Source of the DNA: Rubinisphaera italica
Lineage (GTDB): Bacteria; Planctomycetota; Planctomycetia; Planctomycetales; Planctomycetaceae
Reading direction: 5' to 3'
Assembly (NCBI RefSeq): GCF_007859715.1
Contig: NZ_SJPG01000001.1
Span: 1,054,001-1,118,000 of the forward strand
DNA: 64,000 nt
Shown: positions 1 to 9,782 of the stretch, piece after piece
Layout: every line of letters starts with the position of its first letter
Position numbering within the stretch: position 1 is the stretch's first letter
Position numbers and translations under genes: made by a program
The notes under the pieces: generated by a model
What the model saw: the letters and a program-made list of their open reading frames with translations, nothing else
Told to the model about the DNA's origin: nothing
Database searches by the model: none

Positions 1-265
1 TTGACCAGGTTGCAGGCTTAGCAACCGACAGGGGCAGACAATTCACAGATTCGGTCTGTATCACAGGATTCGACGGAAATGGTACAGTGATTGCTTATTT
101 TTTTTCATGGATGCGTTTCTATTTATTGAACCGTTTGTGTGATTATCAATTTCAATCAGCCGTTTCATGGATTCGCTCAACACTAATTGATGCCAGATTT
201 TGAAGAATCGTACGTGATGCTGCGACGAGAACTTGAAATCTCAGGAATCTAAGGAGATGAAAGCA

Positions 266-1390
266 ATGGATAACTTTACCAAAAATGATTTAATAGACCT
301 TGCTGAGCAAGAAGGCCATGCTTTAATCAGTCTGTATATTCCCACAGAACGCGCAGGTCGGGAAGTCTTGCAGAATCGTATTCGATTCAAAAATATCCTG
401 GGTGAGGTCGAAGGGAAAATTCAAGACGCTGGTTCTGCAGGAGAAAAATTCAACAAGCAACTTAAAGAATTGCATACCTGGGAGAAGGACGATGACTGGT
501 GGCAGCATCAGAGTGATGGTCTGGCTGTTTTTCTTGATGGTGTAAATATTCATCGATGGCGAATCCCTGTCTCCGTTCCATCCATTTGTACCTGTGAAGA
601 ATTCTTTACTCTGAGACCTCTCTGCGAATTGCTGCAGGACGACGGACAATACTATCTGCTGGGGGTCAGTCAGAATCAGGTGCGTCTGTTTCAGGGAACG
701 AAAACCAGCATCGTGGAACTCCACCCTGAGGCTTTACCAGAAAATTTACGCTCGGCTCTGAACATTGATGAATATGTCAGCAGTCTGCAGCAGCACAGTA
801 CCTCTGCAAATGGAACTGCGGCTATGTTCCATGGGCATGGCGGAAGTGATCTCGATGTCAAAAAGCAGGACGAAATTCTGCAATATTTTCGTCACATCAA
901 TCGAGCCTTAAGTTCCTATCTGGGCAATGAACGAAGACCGCTGGTTTTCGCAGGTGTTGATTACCTGTTCCCGATTTTCAAAGAAGCCTGTGAATACAAC
1001 ACTCTGTTAGAAGATGCAGTAATCGGAAACCCCGATCATCTTGATGCGGATCAGCTGCATAGTAAATCCTGGCCAATCGTCGAACCGTTTTTCGCTACTA
1101 AACGAAATTCTGCATTGGAACGGTTTCAGGCTGCCGGACCAGAAGGGCAGGGGATTGATGATCTCGACTCAATTGTCCAGGCAGCGGATCAGGGGCAAGT
1201 TGAAACATTACTTGTTAAAGATTCACACGCCAATCGCGTACCTAATCGGGGTGAGCAGAAGATGATGAATCTGGCGATAGTCAAAACCCTTCGAGCTGGT
1301 GGTTCCGTATTTACGGTTCCAGCTGAAAAACTGACACGACCTGCGGCAGCGATTTTGAGATACTCAATTATGGAAGGCAGTTCAAAATAA
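266..1390 (+). CDS. baeRF-type (bacterial archaeo-eukaryotic release factor-like) protein
   Basis: The 374-residue product has the layout of the bacterial homologs of archaeo-eukaryotic release factor 1. An N-terminal alpha/beta part carries the phrases ISLYIPTERAG and DGLAVFLDG, a middle domain contains YYLLGVSQNQVRLF, and a C-terminal L7Ae-like part ends in RVPNRGEQKMMNLAIVKTL. The family is predicted to act on ribosomes or RNA, but its role is not established. An upstream in-frame ATG at 233 exists. I chose 266 because AAGGAG at 251-256 lies nine bases before it, whereas the ATG at 257 touches the AAGGAG. A terminator follows at 1450, and the next gene is convergent, so this gene is probably transcribed alone. 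Subfamily assignment within baeRF is uncertain. Confidence 0.7.
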   Translation: MDNFTKNDLIDLAEQEGHALISLYIPTERAGREVLQNRIRFKNILGEVEGKIQDAGSAGEKFNKQLKELHTWEKDDDWWQHQSDGLAVFLDGVNIHRWRIPVSVPSICTCEEFFTLRPLCELLQDDGQYYLLGVSQNQVRLFQGTKTSIVELHPEALPENLRSALNIDEYVSSLQQHSTSANGTAAMFHGHGGSDLDVKKQDEILQYFRHINRALSSYLGNERRPLVFAGVDYLFPIFKEACEYNTLLEDAVIGNPDHLDADQLHSKSWPIVEPFFATKRNSALERFQAAGPEGQGIDDLDSIVQAADQGQVETLLVKDSHANRVPNRGEQKMMNLAIVKTLRAGGSVFTVPAEKLTRPAAAILRYSIMEGSSK

Positions 1391-1449
1391 CAACTGTCTT
1401 GTAATTTGAAATCCTCGACCTTACGGGTTGAGGTCATCAATCATTAATT

Positions 1450-1487
1450 CCCGACAGGATCGATCGCTTCCTGTTGGGGATTTTTTT
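1450..1487 (+). terminator. rho-independent terminator after the baeRF gene
   Basis: A ten-base stem (CCCGACAGGA with TCCTGTTGGG, one G-T pair) closes a nine-base loop and is followed by seven T. It sits between the convergent baeRF and adenylate kinase genes. Confidence 0.8.
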
Positions 1488-1489
1488 CA

Positions 1490-2146
1490 TTACGACTTAA
1501 TGCGATATTTGGCCAGATTCAAATCGCGTTGAATATCAGCCTGAACATCGTTAATCGGACGGTCGCCACGCACGGTAATCACCAGTTCTTTGCGGCGGAA
1601 CAGGTTGAGTGCAGGGAGTGTTTTTTCTTCGTAGTCAAGCAGTCGTTCGCGGATGGCATCGGGGTTATCATCGGGGCGACGGATTAAGTCTTTGCTGCCA
1701 CAAGCATCGCAAACTCCGGAAACCTTTGGAGCAGCGGAAACGAGATTATAAGTCGCTCCGCAGTTTCCACAGACACGTCTTGAACTAAGTCGTTCGATAA
1801 TCAATGGGGCTGGCACATCGATATAAATGACGGCATCGATATCGTAACTTTCGAGAAAGAATTCCGCCTGAGCTTCATTACGGGGGAAACCATCGAGCAT
1901 GAATCCGTAATTCCAGTCGTGCTCCTGCAATCGCTGCTGAATGATGTTTTCAACAAATTCATCGGGAATCAGTCGTCCAGTGCTCATCAGTCGCTTAATC
2001 CGGGCGGCCAGTTTTGTGTGATTTTTGATATTCCAGCGAAGGATGTCCCCCACACTGATATGGACCAGGCTGAAACGCTTGCACATGATTTCAGACTGCG
2101 TTCCCTTACCACAGCCGGGCATTCCCATGATTACATATTTGTGCAT
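1490..2146 (-). CDS. adk: adenylate kinase (zinc-lid type)
   Basis: This enzyme interconverts ATP and AMP with two ADP in the cytoplasm. The 218-residue length fits the long-lid bacterial form. The P-loop GMPGCGKGT is at residues 8-16, the AMP-site phrase LDGFPRN is near 85-90, and RRPDD follows the lid. The lid has four cysteines in two pairs (about residues 126, 129, 146 and 149), the pattern that binds zinc. A TTG six bases upstream is in frame. I chose ATG at 2146 because GGAAG lies about six bases before it. In many bacteria adk sits in the ribosomal protein cluster; here it stands alone and points toward the baeRF gene. Confidence 0.95.
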   Translation of the reverse strand: MHKYVIMGMPGCGKGTQSEIMCKRFSLVHISVGDILRWNIKNHTKLAARIKRLMSTGRLIPDEFVENIIQQRLQEHDWNYGFMLDGFPRNEAQAEFFLESYDIDAVIYIDVPAPLIIERLSSRRVCGNCGATYNLVSAAPKVSGVCDACGSKDLIRRPDDNPDAIRERLLDYEEKTLPALNLFRRKELVITVRGDRPINDVQADIQRDLNLAKYRIKS

Positions 2147-2343
2147 CGACAACTTCCACGTTCATTCAAAGTAGATAGATCACTGTTAGTCACATCACTC
2201 AGTAAGGAATCATATCGGCAAATCAATTTCAGGTTCAACTCCACCGACTTTGAACTCAGCCTGAGTTCTTTTATAATCAAAGTATTCAATTATGTCTGTG
2301 CTGTGAGTTTTTACCGATTACTCAAACCCATGAAAATTTTACG

Positions 2344-5300
2344 ATGAATGATCTGGATCTCCACTACAATGATTTGTCGACATTTCTTTCGAGAACTCTT
2401 CTGGTCATTCTGGGCTTTTCAGTGCATCAGCAGGTTCTGGCGGACGGTCCATTACAGTTCAATCGCGATATCAGGCCGATTCTTTCCGACAACTGCTATG
2501 CCTGCCATGGCCCGGATGCGAGCAAACGGGAAGCGGAACTCCGATTGGATGCTGGCGAGGATGTGATCCGAGATCGCGGAGGATATCGGGTGATTGCTCC
2601 TGAGCATCCGGAGAATAGTGAGTTGATCGCTCGCATCGTCAGCGAAGATCACGATTTGATCATGCCGCCCGCTGAACATGGTGAACCATTAAGTTCAGAG
2701 CAAATCGCGTTATTGCGACAGTGGATTCGGGAAGGAGCCACTTTTGAATCTCACTGGTCATTTCAGCCCCTGGCAGAAGTCACGCCTCCTGAGCAGAAGT
2801 CGGGCGCGAATCCGATTGATGCCTTCATTGCCATAAGGCTGAAAGAAAAAGGATATCAGTTTTCCAGTCAGGCGGAACCTCGAGTCCTACTGAAGCGTAT
2901 GAGTTTCGATTTGACAGGTTTACCACCTGACCCGGCTGATGTGCATGCTTTTGAGAAAGCGCATACCGCAGAAGATTATAAGAAATGGGTCGAGAAACTG
3001 CTGGCATCTCCACACTTCGGGGAGCGGATGGCGATGTACTGGCTCGATCTGGTGCGATATGCAGACTCGCTCGGATATCATGGCGATCAGGAACGATCGG
3101 TTTCGCCGTATCGAGATTATGTGATTCAGGCCTTCAATGAGAATAAGCCGTTCGATCAATTTACGATCGAACAATTGGCTGGAGATTTATTGCCTAATCC
3201 TACTTTGGAGCAGAAGGTAGCATCCACTTATAACCGGCTCAACCGTGCTTCCGGCGAAGGGGGTGTTCAGCCAAAGGAATATCTTGCGAAGTACGCAGCC
3301 GATCGTGTGCGAACGCTGGGAACGGTCTGGTTAGGAACTACCGTCGGCTGTGCGGAATGTCACGATCACAAATTCGATCCCTATTCCATCAAAGATTTTT
3401 ACAGTTTTGCCGCCTTTTTTGCAGATATCAAAGAGCTGGGAATTGTTTCAGGTGCCAGGCATATCGAACAGTTGCCTGTGCCGACAACAGAGCAGAAAGT
3501 TCAGCAGGAGAATCTGAAATCCAAACTTACAGCAGCCGAGCAGGCTTATCTGAAAGATTCCCCCGAATTGCAAGTGGCCTTTGAGAACTGGCAGATTCAA
3601 GCGCTCGAACAGGCAGAAATCTGGGAGACTCTCAAACCAGCATCTGCGACCTCTCAAGGTGGGGCAACTTTGAATATTGTCGAAGAAGGCACAATTGTGG
3701 TGTCAGGAAAATCTCCAGACAAAGATGTTTATCGGATCGTTTTACCGCTTGAGAAGTCGCTTTCCAAAATCACTGCTCTTCAAATGGAGATATTGCCCGA
3801 TGATTCCCTCCCCAATAAAGGCCCCGGGCGAGCCGGCAATGGAAATTTTGTGGTGAATTCGATCAACGCCACCATCAATGGAAAGTCTGTGAAATGGAGC
3901 CGTTCGTTTGCCTCGCATTCTCAGCAGGGTTTGCCGGCAGAGAATCTGGCCGCAAATCAAAAAGGGTGGGCAATTCTTCCGCAAACAGGGCAACGCAATC
4001 ATGTTGTCCTGGTGATCGAGAATCCCGCCCAGTTCACAGCGGAAGGCGAATCGGAACTTGTCGTCGAAATCTCACAAAATCACGGGACTTCGCATACGCT
4101 GGGGAAATTTCGGCTGTCAGTGACGTCATCTGATCACCTGAATGACAAACTCTCGTTTCCAGAAGCCTCAATTGTTGCACTCCTGAAAAGTGAAGAGCGA
4201 AACTCTGCCGATTCGCAAAAGAAACTGATGGCTTATTTTCGCGAGCAATCTCCTCTGCTCAAAACAGAACGTGATTCTGTAAATCAATTGCGGAAAGAAC
4301 TGACACGTCTGGAAGCTTCGATTCTGACAACACTCGCGACGAAAGCAACAAATCCTCGTGAAATGCGTGTGTTGCCACGGGGGGACTGGATGAATGATAA
4401 AGGCGAGATCGTATCTCCTTCCGTTCCCGTCTTTCTGGCTCCTGCTGTGGAAAAGTCGGAACGCTTGAATCGACTTGATCTGGCAAACTGGTTGGTCGAT
4501 CCCCAGAACCCTCTGGTCGCACGCACGTTCGTCAATCGGATCTGGATGTTGTTTTTTGGACAGGGGCTATCTCCTAATGTGGACGATCTGGGAGCACAGG
4601 GGCAGTCCCCTTCACATCCGGAATTGTTGGACTGGCTTGCACAGGAATTTATTGAAAGTGGATGGGATGTGAAGCATCTCGTCAAATTGATTGTCACCTC
4701 GCAAACGTATCGCCAGCAGTCACAGGCGACTCCAGAGCTGCGAAAGCAGGATCCGTTCAATCGGTTGTATGCACGTCAGTCCCGCTGGAGGCTCGATGCC
4801 GAGATGATTCGAGATAATGCGCTTGCCATCAGTGGGTTACTCGACCTGGATGTAGGCGGGCCGAGTGTCAAACCTTATCAACCAGTCGGTTACTGGGCTC
4901 AGTTGAATTTCCCAAAGCGAAAGTATCAGGCCTCGAATGGAGAAGCTCAATATCGACGTGGAGTTTATACTCATTGGCAACGGACATTCCTGCATCCAAG
5001 CCTGCTTGCATTTGATGCCCCGGCTCGCGAGGAGTGTACTGCTCGTCGCGAACGTTCCAATACGCCTATTCAGGCTCTGGTTCTGTTGAACGATCCGACC
5101 TATGTCGAGGCGGCTCGTGTGTTCGCTCAGAAGATATTGCAAACAGAGCTCACTGAAGAAAACGAGCGACTGGACTGGGCCTGGAATCGGGCACTGGCTC
5201 GTTCAATTTCCGATGAGGAGCAATCCGTCTTGCTGGCTCAACTTCACGAAGCACAGATGTATTATGAACAACATCCCGATGCCGCCGCTCAGGTTGTGAA

Positions 5301-5409
5301 AGTCGGTTTGGCTCCCGTCCCAACTGGAGTTTCCCCAGTCGAAATTGCGACCTGGATGACTGCGACACGTATTCTGTTAAATCTGCAGGAAACAATTACG
5401 AGATATTGA
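2344..5409 (+). CDS. Exported PSCyt1-DUF1549-DUF1553 protein
   Basis: This 1021-residue exported protein has the classic planctomycete order. A hydrophobic N-terminal segment ends near ADG at residue 35. A PSCyt1 cytochrome-like domain has CYACH at 51-55, a DUF1549 (PSCyt2) domain carries CAECH near 336, and a C-terminal DUF1553 (PSD1) domain spans roughly 680-950. Two CxxCH motifs suggest covalent heme, but heme binding is not proven for the family. The downstream DUF1501 gene is the usual partner. The function is unknown; roles in polymer degradation or envelope redox have been proposed by others. No clear ribosome binding site precedes the start, and a five-codon ATG frame (2332-2349) overlaps the initiation codon. 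Confidence 0.9.
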   Translation: MNDLDLHYNDLSTFLSRTLLVILGFSVHQQVLADGPLQFNRDIRPILSDNCYACHGPDASKREAELRLDAGEDVIRDRGGYRVIAPEHPENSELIARIVSEDHDLIMPPAEHGEPLSSEQIALLRQWIREGATFESHWSFQPLAEVTPPEQKSGANPIDAFIAIRLKEKGYQFSSQAEPRVLLKRMSFDLTGLPPDPADVHAFEKAHTAEDYKKWVEKLLASPHFGERMAMYWLDLVRYADSLGYHGDQERSVSPYRDYVIQAFNENKPFDQFTIEQLAGDLLPNPTLEQKVASTYNRLNRASGEGGVQPKEYLAKYAADRVRTLGTVWLGTTVGCAECHDHKFDPYSIKDFYSFAAFFADIKELGIVSGARHIEQLPVPTTEQKVQQENLKSKLTAAEQAYLKDSPELQVAFENWQIQALEQAEIWETLKPASATSQGGATLNIVEEGTIVVSGKSPDKDVYRIVLPLEKSLSKITALQMEILPDDSLPNKGPGRAGNGNFVVNSINATINGKSVKWSRSFASHSQQGLPAENLAANQKGWAILPQTGQRNHVVLVIENPAQFTAEGESELVVEISQNHGTSHTLGKFRLSVTSSDHLNDKLSFPEASIVALLKSEERNSADSQKKLMAYFREQSPLLKTERDSVNQLRKELTRLEASILTTLATKATNPREMRVLPRGDWMNDKGEIVSPSVPVFLAPAVEKSERLNRLDLANWLVDPQNPLVARTFVNRIWMLFFGQGLSPNVDDLGAQGQSPSHPELLDWLAQEFIESGWDVKHLVKLIVTSQTYRQQSQATPELRKQDPFNRLYARQSRWRLDAEMIRDNALAISGLLDLDVGGPSVKPYQPVGYWAQLNFPKRKYQASNGEAQYRRGVYTHWQRTFLHPSLLAFDAPAREECTARRERSNTPIQALVLLNDPTYVEAARVFAQKILQTELTEENERLDWAWNRALARSISDEEQSVLLAQLHEAQMYYEQHPDAAAQVVKVGLAPVPTGVSPVEIATWMTATRILLNLQETITRY

Positions 5410-5452
5410 GAATACCAAGTATTACTAAATCAAAAATCAATTACAGAACGGG

Positions 5453-5482
5453 GGCGGGGACTCTCGAAGAGAAGCCCCCGCC
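5453..5482 (+). other. GC-rich stem-loop between DUF1553 and DUF1501 genes
   Basis: GGCGGGG (5453-5459) pairs with CCCCGCC (5476-5482), and an inner TCTC/GAGA stem closes a GAA loop. It lies in the 95-base spacer inside a likely two-gene operon and has no T-run, so a role in RNA processing or partial attenuation is more likely than termination. Confidence 0.5.
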
Positions 5483-5504
5483 AACCGAGTTGAATGGAAG
5501 AATC

Positions 5505-6944
5505 ATGATTGATTATCAAGCTCAGCAATTAGCTGCTTTAAAGCAGAATCGTCGGAGTTTTATTAAACATACCGGGGCAGGTATTGGCGGGATTGCATTG
5601 CATGCATTGATGGCGGCTGAAAACAATTCGGCTTTAGCGGGGGAATTGACGACTGGCCATCTCAAAACCTTGCACTATCCGCAACGTGTCAAACGAATGA
5701 TTCACCTGTGTATGGCGGGAGGACCTTCGCATCTGGAAACACTGGATGACAAGCCGACCTTGCGTGCTAAGCACGGTGAACCGATGCCGGAGTCGCTGAC
5801 AAAGGGGCAGCAGATTGCTCAATTACAGGGTCGAGCACTCAACTGTTTTGCTCCTCAGTTTGAATTCAAAAAGTTTGGAGCGAGCGGTCAATCGATTAGT
5901 GAGTTGTTTCCACAGATTGGATCGGTTGCCGATGACCTTTGCATCATTCGTTCGATGCATACCGATCAAATCAATCACGATCCTGCTCACACATTGTTCA
6001 ATACTGGCAGTGGAAACGCGGGCCGTCCCAGTATGGGAGCCTGGTTGCTGTATGGTCTGGGGCAGGAAACCGAAAATCTTCCAGGCTATGTCGTGTTAAC
6101 ATCCGTTGGAAAGGGAGGGCAGGCACAGCCGATTGCCGCCCGTCAATGGCATAGCGGCTTTTTACCGTCGCGATATCAGGGAGTCCAGTTTCATGCTTCC
6201 GGGGCTCCGGTTTTGTATTTGAATCGTCCGGAAGGGGTGACAATGTCTCAGCAGGAAAGTCTTGTCGGTTCGATCAATCAACTGAATCGCCAGTTCGATT
6301 CCGTGGTCGACGATCCCGAAATTGCGACGCGAATCCAGCAATATGAAATGGCATTTCGGATGCAATCGAGCGTGCCGGAGTTGATGGATTTGACTGGGGA
6401 AACAAAACAGACATTCGAGCAATACGGCACCCAGGGAGGTGATGGGACCTATGCATCCAACTGCCTGCTTGCTCGAAGGCTGATTGAAAAGGGTGTTCGG
6501 TTTGTGCAGTTGTACCATCGGGCATGGGATCATCACGGCGGCATCAAACGTTCAATGGAAATCACTGCAGACGAAGTCGATCGTGCCACTGCTGGTTTGA
6601 TCGCCGATCTGAAAGAGCGAGGCTTACTCGATGAGACGCTCGTTGTCTGGTCGGGAGAATTTGGTCGTACTCCGATGGCTCAAGGGTCAGGACGAGACCA
6701 TCACATCAAGGGATTTTCGATGTTTATGGCTGGAGGAGGAATCAAACCAGGATTTTCCTACGGAAATACCGACGAATTCGGCTACAATGCTGTCGAGAAT
6801 CCGGTGCATGTGCGAGATTTTCATGCCACGATGCTCAGGCTGTTCGGGATCGATCATCACAAATTGACCTACAAATTTCAGGGGCTCGATTTTAAATTGA
6901 CTGGTGTGGAAGAAGCCCATGTCGTGGAAGAGGTTTTGTCCTGA
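5505..6944 (+). CDS. DUF1501 protein with twin-arginine signal
   Basis: This 479-residue DUF1501 protein belongs to an alkaline-phosphatase/sulfatase-like fold family of unknown activity. The N-terminus carries NRRSFIKHTG followed by a hydrophobic stretch, a convincing twin-arginine export signal, so the protein probably folds before export. Typical family phrases are visible: HLCMAGGPSHLETLDDKP, SMHTDQINHDPAH, and VVWSGEFGRTPMAQGSGRDHH. These contain the Asp and His residues expected to bind metal. The frame is open upstream to 5406, but that part would overlap the preceding gene and a hairpin. The ATG at 5505 puts the RR motif at the expected distance from the start. It almost certainly works with the DUF1553 protein encoded just upstream. 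Confidence 0.92.
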   Translation: MIDYQAQQLAALKQNRRSFIKHTGAGIGGIALHALMAAENNSALAGELTTGHLKTLHYPQRVKRMIHLCMAGGPSHLETLDDKPTLRAKHGEPMPESLTKGQQIAQLQGRALNCFAPQFEFKKFGASGQSISELFPQIGSVADDLCIIRSMHTDQINHDPAHTLFNTGSGNAGRPSMGAWLLYGLGQETENLPGYVVLTSVGKGGQAQPIAARQWHSGFLPSRYQGVQFHASGAPVLYLNRPEGVTMSQQESLVGSINQLNRQFDSVVDDPEIATRIQQYEMAFRMQSSVPELMDLTGETKQTFEQYGTQGGDGTYASNCLLARRLIEKGVRFVQLYHRAWDHHGGIKRSMEITADEVDRATAGLIADLKERGLLDETLVVWSGEFGRTPMAQGSGRDHHIKGFSMFMAGGGIKPGFSYGNTDEFGYNAVENPVHVRDFHATMLRLFGIDHHKLTYKFQGLDFKLTGVEEAHVVEEVLS

Positions 6945-6994
6945 TCCTTCGACAGCTGTTTAATTCAGATCTCTTTTACCTGAGGGTTTCGAAA

Positions 6995-8278
6995 ATGTCA
7001 GAATGGTTCTGCATGAGAGTTAAAATAACTTGCCATCTACCAGTGGCTTTCCTGTTCGCAATTCTATTTTGCGGTTCGATCGCTACTGCCGAGCTTCCCC
7101 CGGCCCCTGCTCTTCCGGAATTAACAAGCGAATTACGTCAGCAGGCCCTGCTTAAGCTTGATGCCGATGATTATCACACGCGAGCAGAGGCTCAACAGCT
7201 GCTTGAACAAGGGGGAATTGAAACCGCACAGGCATTACCCAAATATGCAGCAACGGCATCGATTGAAGGAAAAGTGCGTGCCGAGAAAGTTCTGGAACAG
7301 ATCACATTAAAATTGGTTCAGACTCAGGCCGACGAACAGATTAAGAAAGTTCAGCAAGTGACTCAAGACTTTCGTCAGGCTGATTTCGATTTGTTCGGGC
7401 CTCGGCTTGATGAATTCCAAACGACTTACGCAACTCTTATGGAACGGGCCAGTGCCCGCAGGCTGATTCGCTTGAATGCGGTGATTGATTTTGAAAAAGC
7501 GAATAAACCGATTGAGGGCATCTCAAACACTCAATTCGCGATAGACTTACCAGAGTTAGTCTATCTCGGCGCAGATTTTACTGGCCAGGAAGAAGATCTC
7601 CAGCACATTTCAAAAATTCTGCTGACCAGTGAAATGCAACTGGGAAATCGAAGAGGTATCTATCATATTGGCAACTGTCCCATTCCCATCGAGCGATTGA
7701 GAGACTTAGCTGCTGGTGTGCCGGGGGTTGCTGTAGAGCATCGGAGTTCTGCCCGGATGGGAATTTCAGGGCCAGTCAGCACGTCTTACAGTGAAGAGAC
7801 CGATTGGAAAATCCAAACGGTTCAGCCAGGAACTTCGGCGAAGTATGCCGGTTTGCAGACTCAGGATACGATCGTTCGTCTGGATGGAAAACTCGTCGGA
7901 AATTTCAAAAGTTTCACCGTCGACCTTGAACCTTATCAACCAGGCGATCGCCTGACGCTCGATATCCAGCGGGATTATGCTAAGTCAAAAATTGTGGAAC
8001 TTGAACTGGATGATAAAAAGCAATGTGGCATCGAAGTCGATGCGGATTTTAAGCGTTTCGTGCTGATTAAATCAGTCACAAAAGACTCTGCCGCAGAACG
8101 AGCAGGACTCTCTTCGATGTACCGCATCGACCGCGTTAACGGCTTGCCGTTATTCCGCCCCGAAGATTACGCTCATCTAATGACACTGATCCAGGATGAA
8201 GAAACCATCAAGTTGACAGTCAGACCACTCGAAGCCGTCGAAGTTCAAATGCGCGGTTGGGTTGGACCTTACAGGTAG
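6995..8278 (+). CDS. Exported protein with two PDZ-like domains
   Basis: The product is 427 residues. A signal peptide ends near ATAELP, around residue 33. A helical region of about 40-140 follows, then a middle part without an evident catalytic motif. Two PDZ-like modules are recognisable near 260-340 (VQPGTSAKYAGLQTQDTIVRLDG) and 345-420 (VTKDSAAERAGLSSMYRIDRVNG). There is no protease domain, so it is more likely a periplasmic binding or scaffold protein than an enzyme. It lies 50 bases after the DUF1501 gene on the same strand and could belong to the same transcript. GAGGG about eight bases upstream supports this start, with a second in-frame ATG seven codons later. Confidence 0.75.
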   Translation: MSEWFCMRVKITCHLPVAFLFAILFCGSIATAELPPAPALPELTSELRQQALLKLDADDYHTRAEAQQLLEQGGIETAQALPKYAATASIEGKVRAEKVLEQITLKLVQTQADEQIKKVQQVTQDFRQADFDLFGPRLDEFQTTYATLMERASARRLIRLNAVIDFEKANKPIEGISNTQFAIDLPELVYLGADFTGQEEDLQHISKILLTSEMQLGNRRGIYHIGNCPIPIERLRDLAAGVPGVAVEHRSSARMGISGPVSTSYSEETDWKIQTVQPGTSAKYAGLQTQDTIVRLDGKLVGNFKSFTVDLEPYQPGDRLTLDIQRDYAKSKIVELELDDKKQCGIEVDADFKRFVLIKSVTKDSAAERAGLSSMYRIDRVNGLPLFRPEDYAHLMTLIQDEETIKLTVRPLEAVEVQMRGWVGPYR

Positions 8279-8307
8279 GGGCCGATCATTTTCAGGATGT
8301 TAACAAT

Positions 8308-8379
8308 AATACAAGCACGAAGCCCAAGCGAGTGTATTTAATTGATCGGACACACTCGCTTGGGCTTCGTGCTTGTATT
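8308..8379. repeat. Perfect 28-bp inverted repeat between convergent genes
   Basis: Bases 8308-8335 and 8352-8379 are exact reverse complements with a 16-base loop. The arm contains AAGCACGAAGCCCAAGCGAG. It lies between two genes that end toward each other and may act as a bidirectional terminator, although no T-run follows directly. The sequence resembles a palindromic element that I remember as dispersed in planctomycete genomes; that part is recollection and not shown here. Confidence 0.8.
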
Positions 8380-8389
8380 CTCTTGATTA

Positions 8390-9514
8390 TTAACTCTCAA
8401 CAAGAAAAGTCGGTGAGCAGGCAAATTCTTTCATGGCGGATTGGGCCACTGCAGCCGGGCAGGACCAGACCAGGAAAAACATTGCTTCGCGAATGGTTCG
8501 TTCCGCTGGGTGCCCTTTGAGGAAGCCGCTTCCTTTGGTCGCCGTTAAGTAAGCCTGAGCAGCTCGCAGGACCAGCGAGTTCGCTCGTGTTCTTAAAGAC
8601 TGCGGCGTCAATTTCGAATCATCGCAACTTGGGTTCTCTTCCAGTATTAACAGATCGTTCACCAGTTGCTGAGACTCGGCTTGCATCTGGTCCGCTTCTG
8701 ATTTTAGTTCGATCCGTTTTTCAGCCTCCTCTACCAATCCCAATACGGCTCTTCGAGCAACACCTGCCGTGATGACACTGGTTGTGAGCGATCCGGTGCC
8801 TCCACCACCCGATTTCATCACCTGTTCAACGGGGCCGGCAATCACGTCATCTGCCGAAATCTGTAATCCCTGAAGTTTCAAATTTCCTGTTGATGACGAA
8901 GTCAAAGAAAGCATGTCCGCGATTTCCCCAAATGCAATGCTTTTGTTAGGGCAAGAGGCCGTTGTCAACAATTGACGACCATCGGGCAGGGTGCCACCAG
9001 TGACGAGGAGATCGGTATGGTTTACTCCCGTGACCCAGGGAACAAAACCGTCGATAAGATATCCAGAGTCTGTTGCCTCAGCAGTGACGGAAGGCTTACT
9101 CAAATGCTGACGAGATGTCGATAGATGCGAAATCCCGACGGTTGCCCAGATTTTTCCTGCAGCCAGGCTCGGTAAATACTTTTGTTTCAGTTCCTCGTTT
9201 TCACAGGCAGCGATTCGCTGAACAGCCGCGTTTCGTTGTGATAAGACAAACGCGGTCGACAAGCAGGCGACCGAGAGATCCAGATACAGCTTTGTATACT
9301 GAGTCGTTTGACAAGCTGTTCCGCCAAATTCCTCGGGAAGATCCCAGGCGAAGACTCCCGCCTGTTTCAAAATCTCAAGCTGATCTACCGGCCAGAGATT
9401 TTTTTGATCCGTTTGTGCGGCCAGGGCAGAAATCTGAGTGAATATCTGATGGTCAATTTCGGTCGACAGGTAATAATCATGCATTAGTTGTGTGCCAATT
9501 GGATTCAATGACAA
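8390..9514 (-). CDS. Acyl-CoA dehydrogenase-family flavoprotein
   Basis: The 374-residue product has the length and order of acyl-CoA dehydrogenases. An N-terminal helical part contains WDLPEEFGG, the middle beta domain has WATVGISHLS and a gly-rich segment, and a C-terminal helical bundle ends with GFLKGHPAERTIREAMFF. These enzymes use FAD to oxidise acyl-CoA or related substrates. No beta-oxidation genes are nearby, so the substrate cannot be inferred; it could also be one of the FAD monooxygenases sharing this fold. A second in-frame ATG at 9484 (MHDYYL) is an equally plausible start, since neither has a good ribosome binding site. Confidence 0.75.
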   Translation of the reverse strand: MSLNPIGTQLMHDYYLSTEIDHQIFTQISALAAQTDQKNLWPVDQLEILKQAGVFAWDLPEEFGGTACQTTQYTKLYLDLSVACLSTAFVLSQRNAAVQRIAACENEELKQKYLPSLAAGKIWATVGISHLSTSRQHLSKPSVTAEATDSGYLIDGFVPWVTGVNHTDLLVTGGTLPDGRQLLTTASCPNKSIAFGEIADMLSLTSSSTGNLKLQGLQISADDVIAGPVEQVMKSGGGGTGSLTTSVITAGVARRAVLGLVEEAEKRIELKSEADQMQAESQQLVNDLLILEENPSCDDSKLTPQSLRTRANSLVLRAAQAYLTATKGSGFLKGHPAERTIREAMFFLVWSCPAAVAQSAMKEFACSPTFLVES

Positions 9515-9782
9515 TCGTTTTGAACAGGGAATTCCACCTTTTTATTTTATCGGATTCAAAACGAAGTCACAGGGTGTAGAGAGGAATGCAGCAAACATTC
9601 TCCAGTTTGCGCAGACATTTTCTCAGGTTCATCCTCTGAGTGGTTTGAACAAATCCCTGAGGAACTTTACGCTTGTAGAAAGATAATACTGGAGCGTGAT
9701 TCATTCAGTAAAATCATAATGTCTGGTTTGTGCGATAAACTGCCAGTCAATCCCGCCTTTTTCATGCCACGAAAGATATTCG

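Noticed and set aside
1..265. Possible tail of an upstream gene at the left edge
   Set aside because: Stop codons occur early in all frames and no conserved segment was recognised.
1919..2347. Forward 142-codon frame overlapping adk
   Set aside because: Its first half is antisense to conserved adk codons and the product has no recognisable motif.
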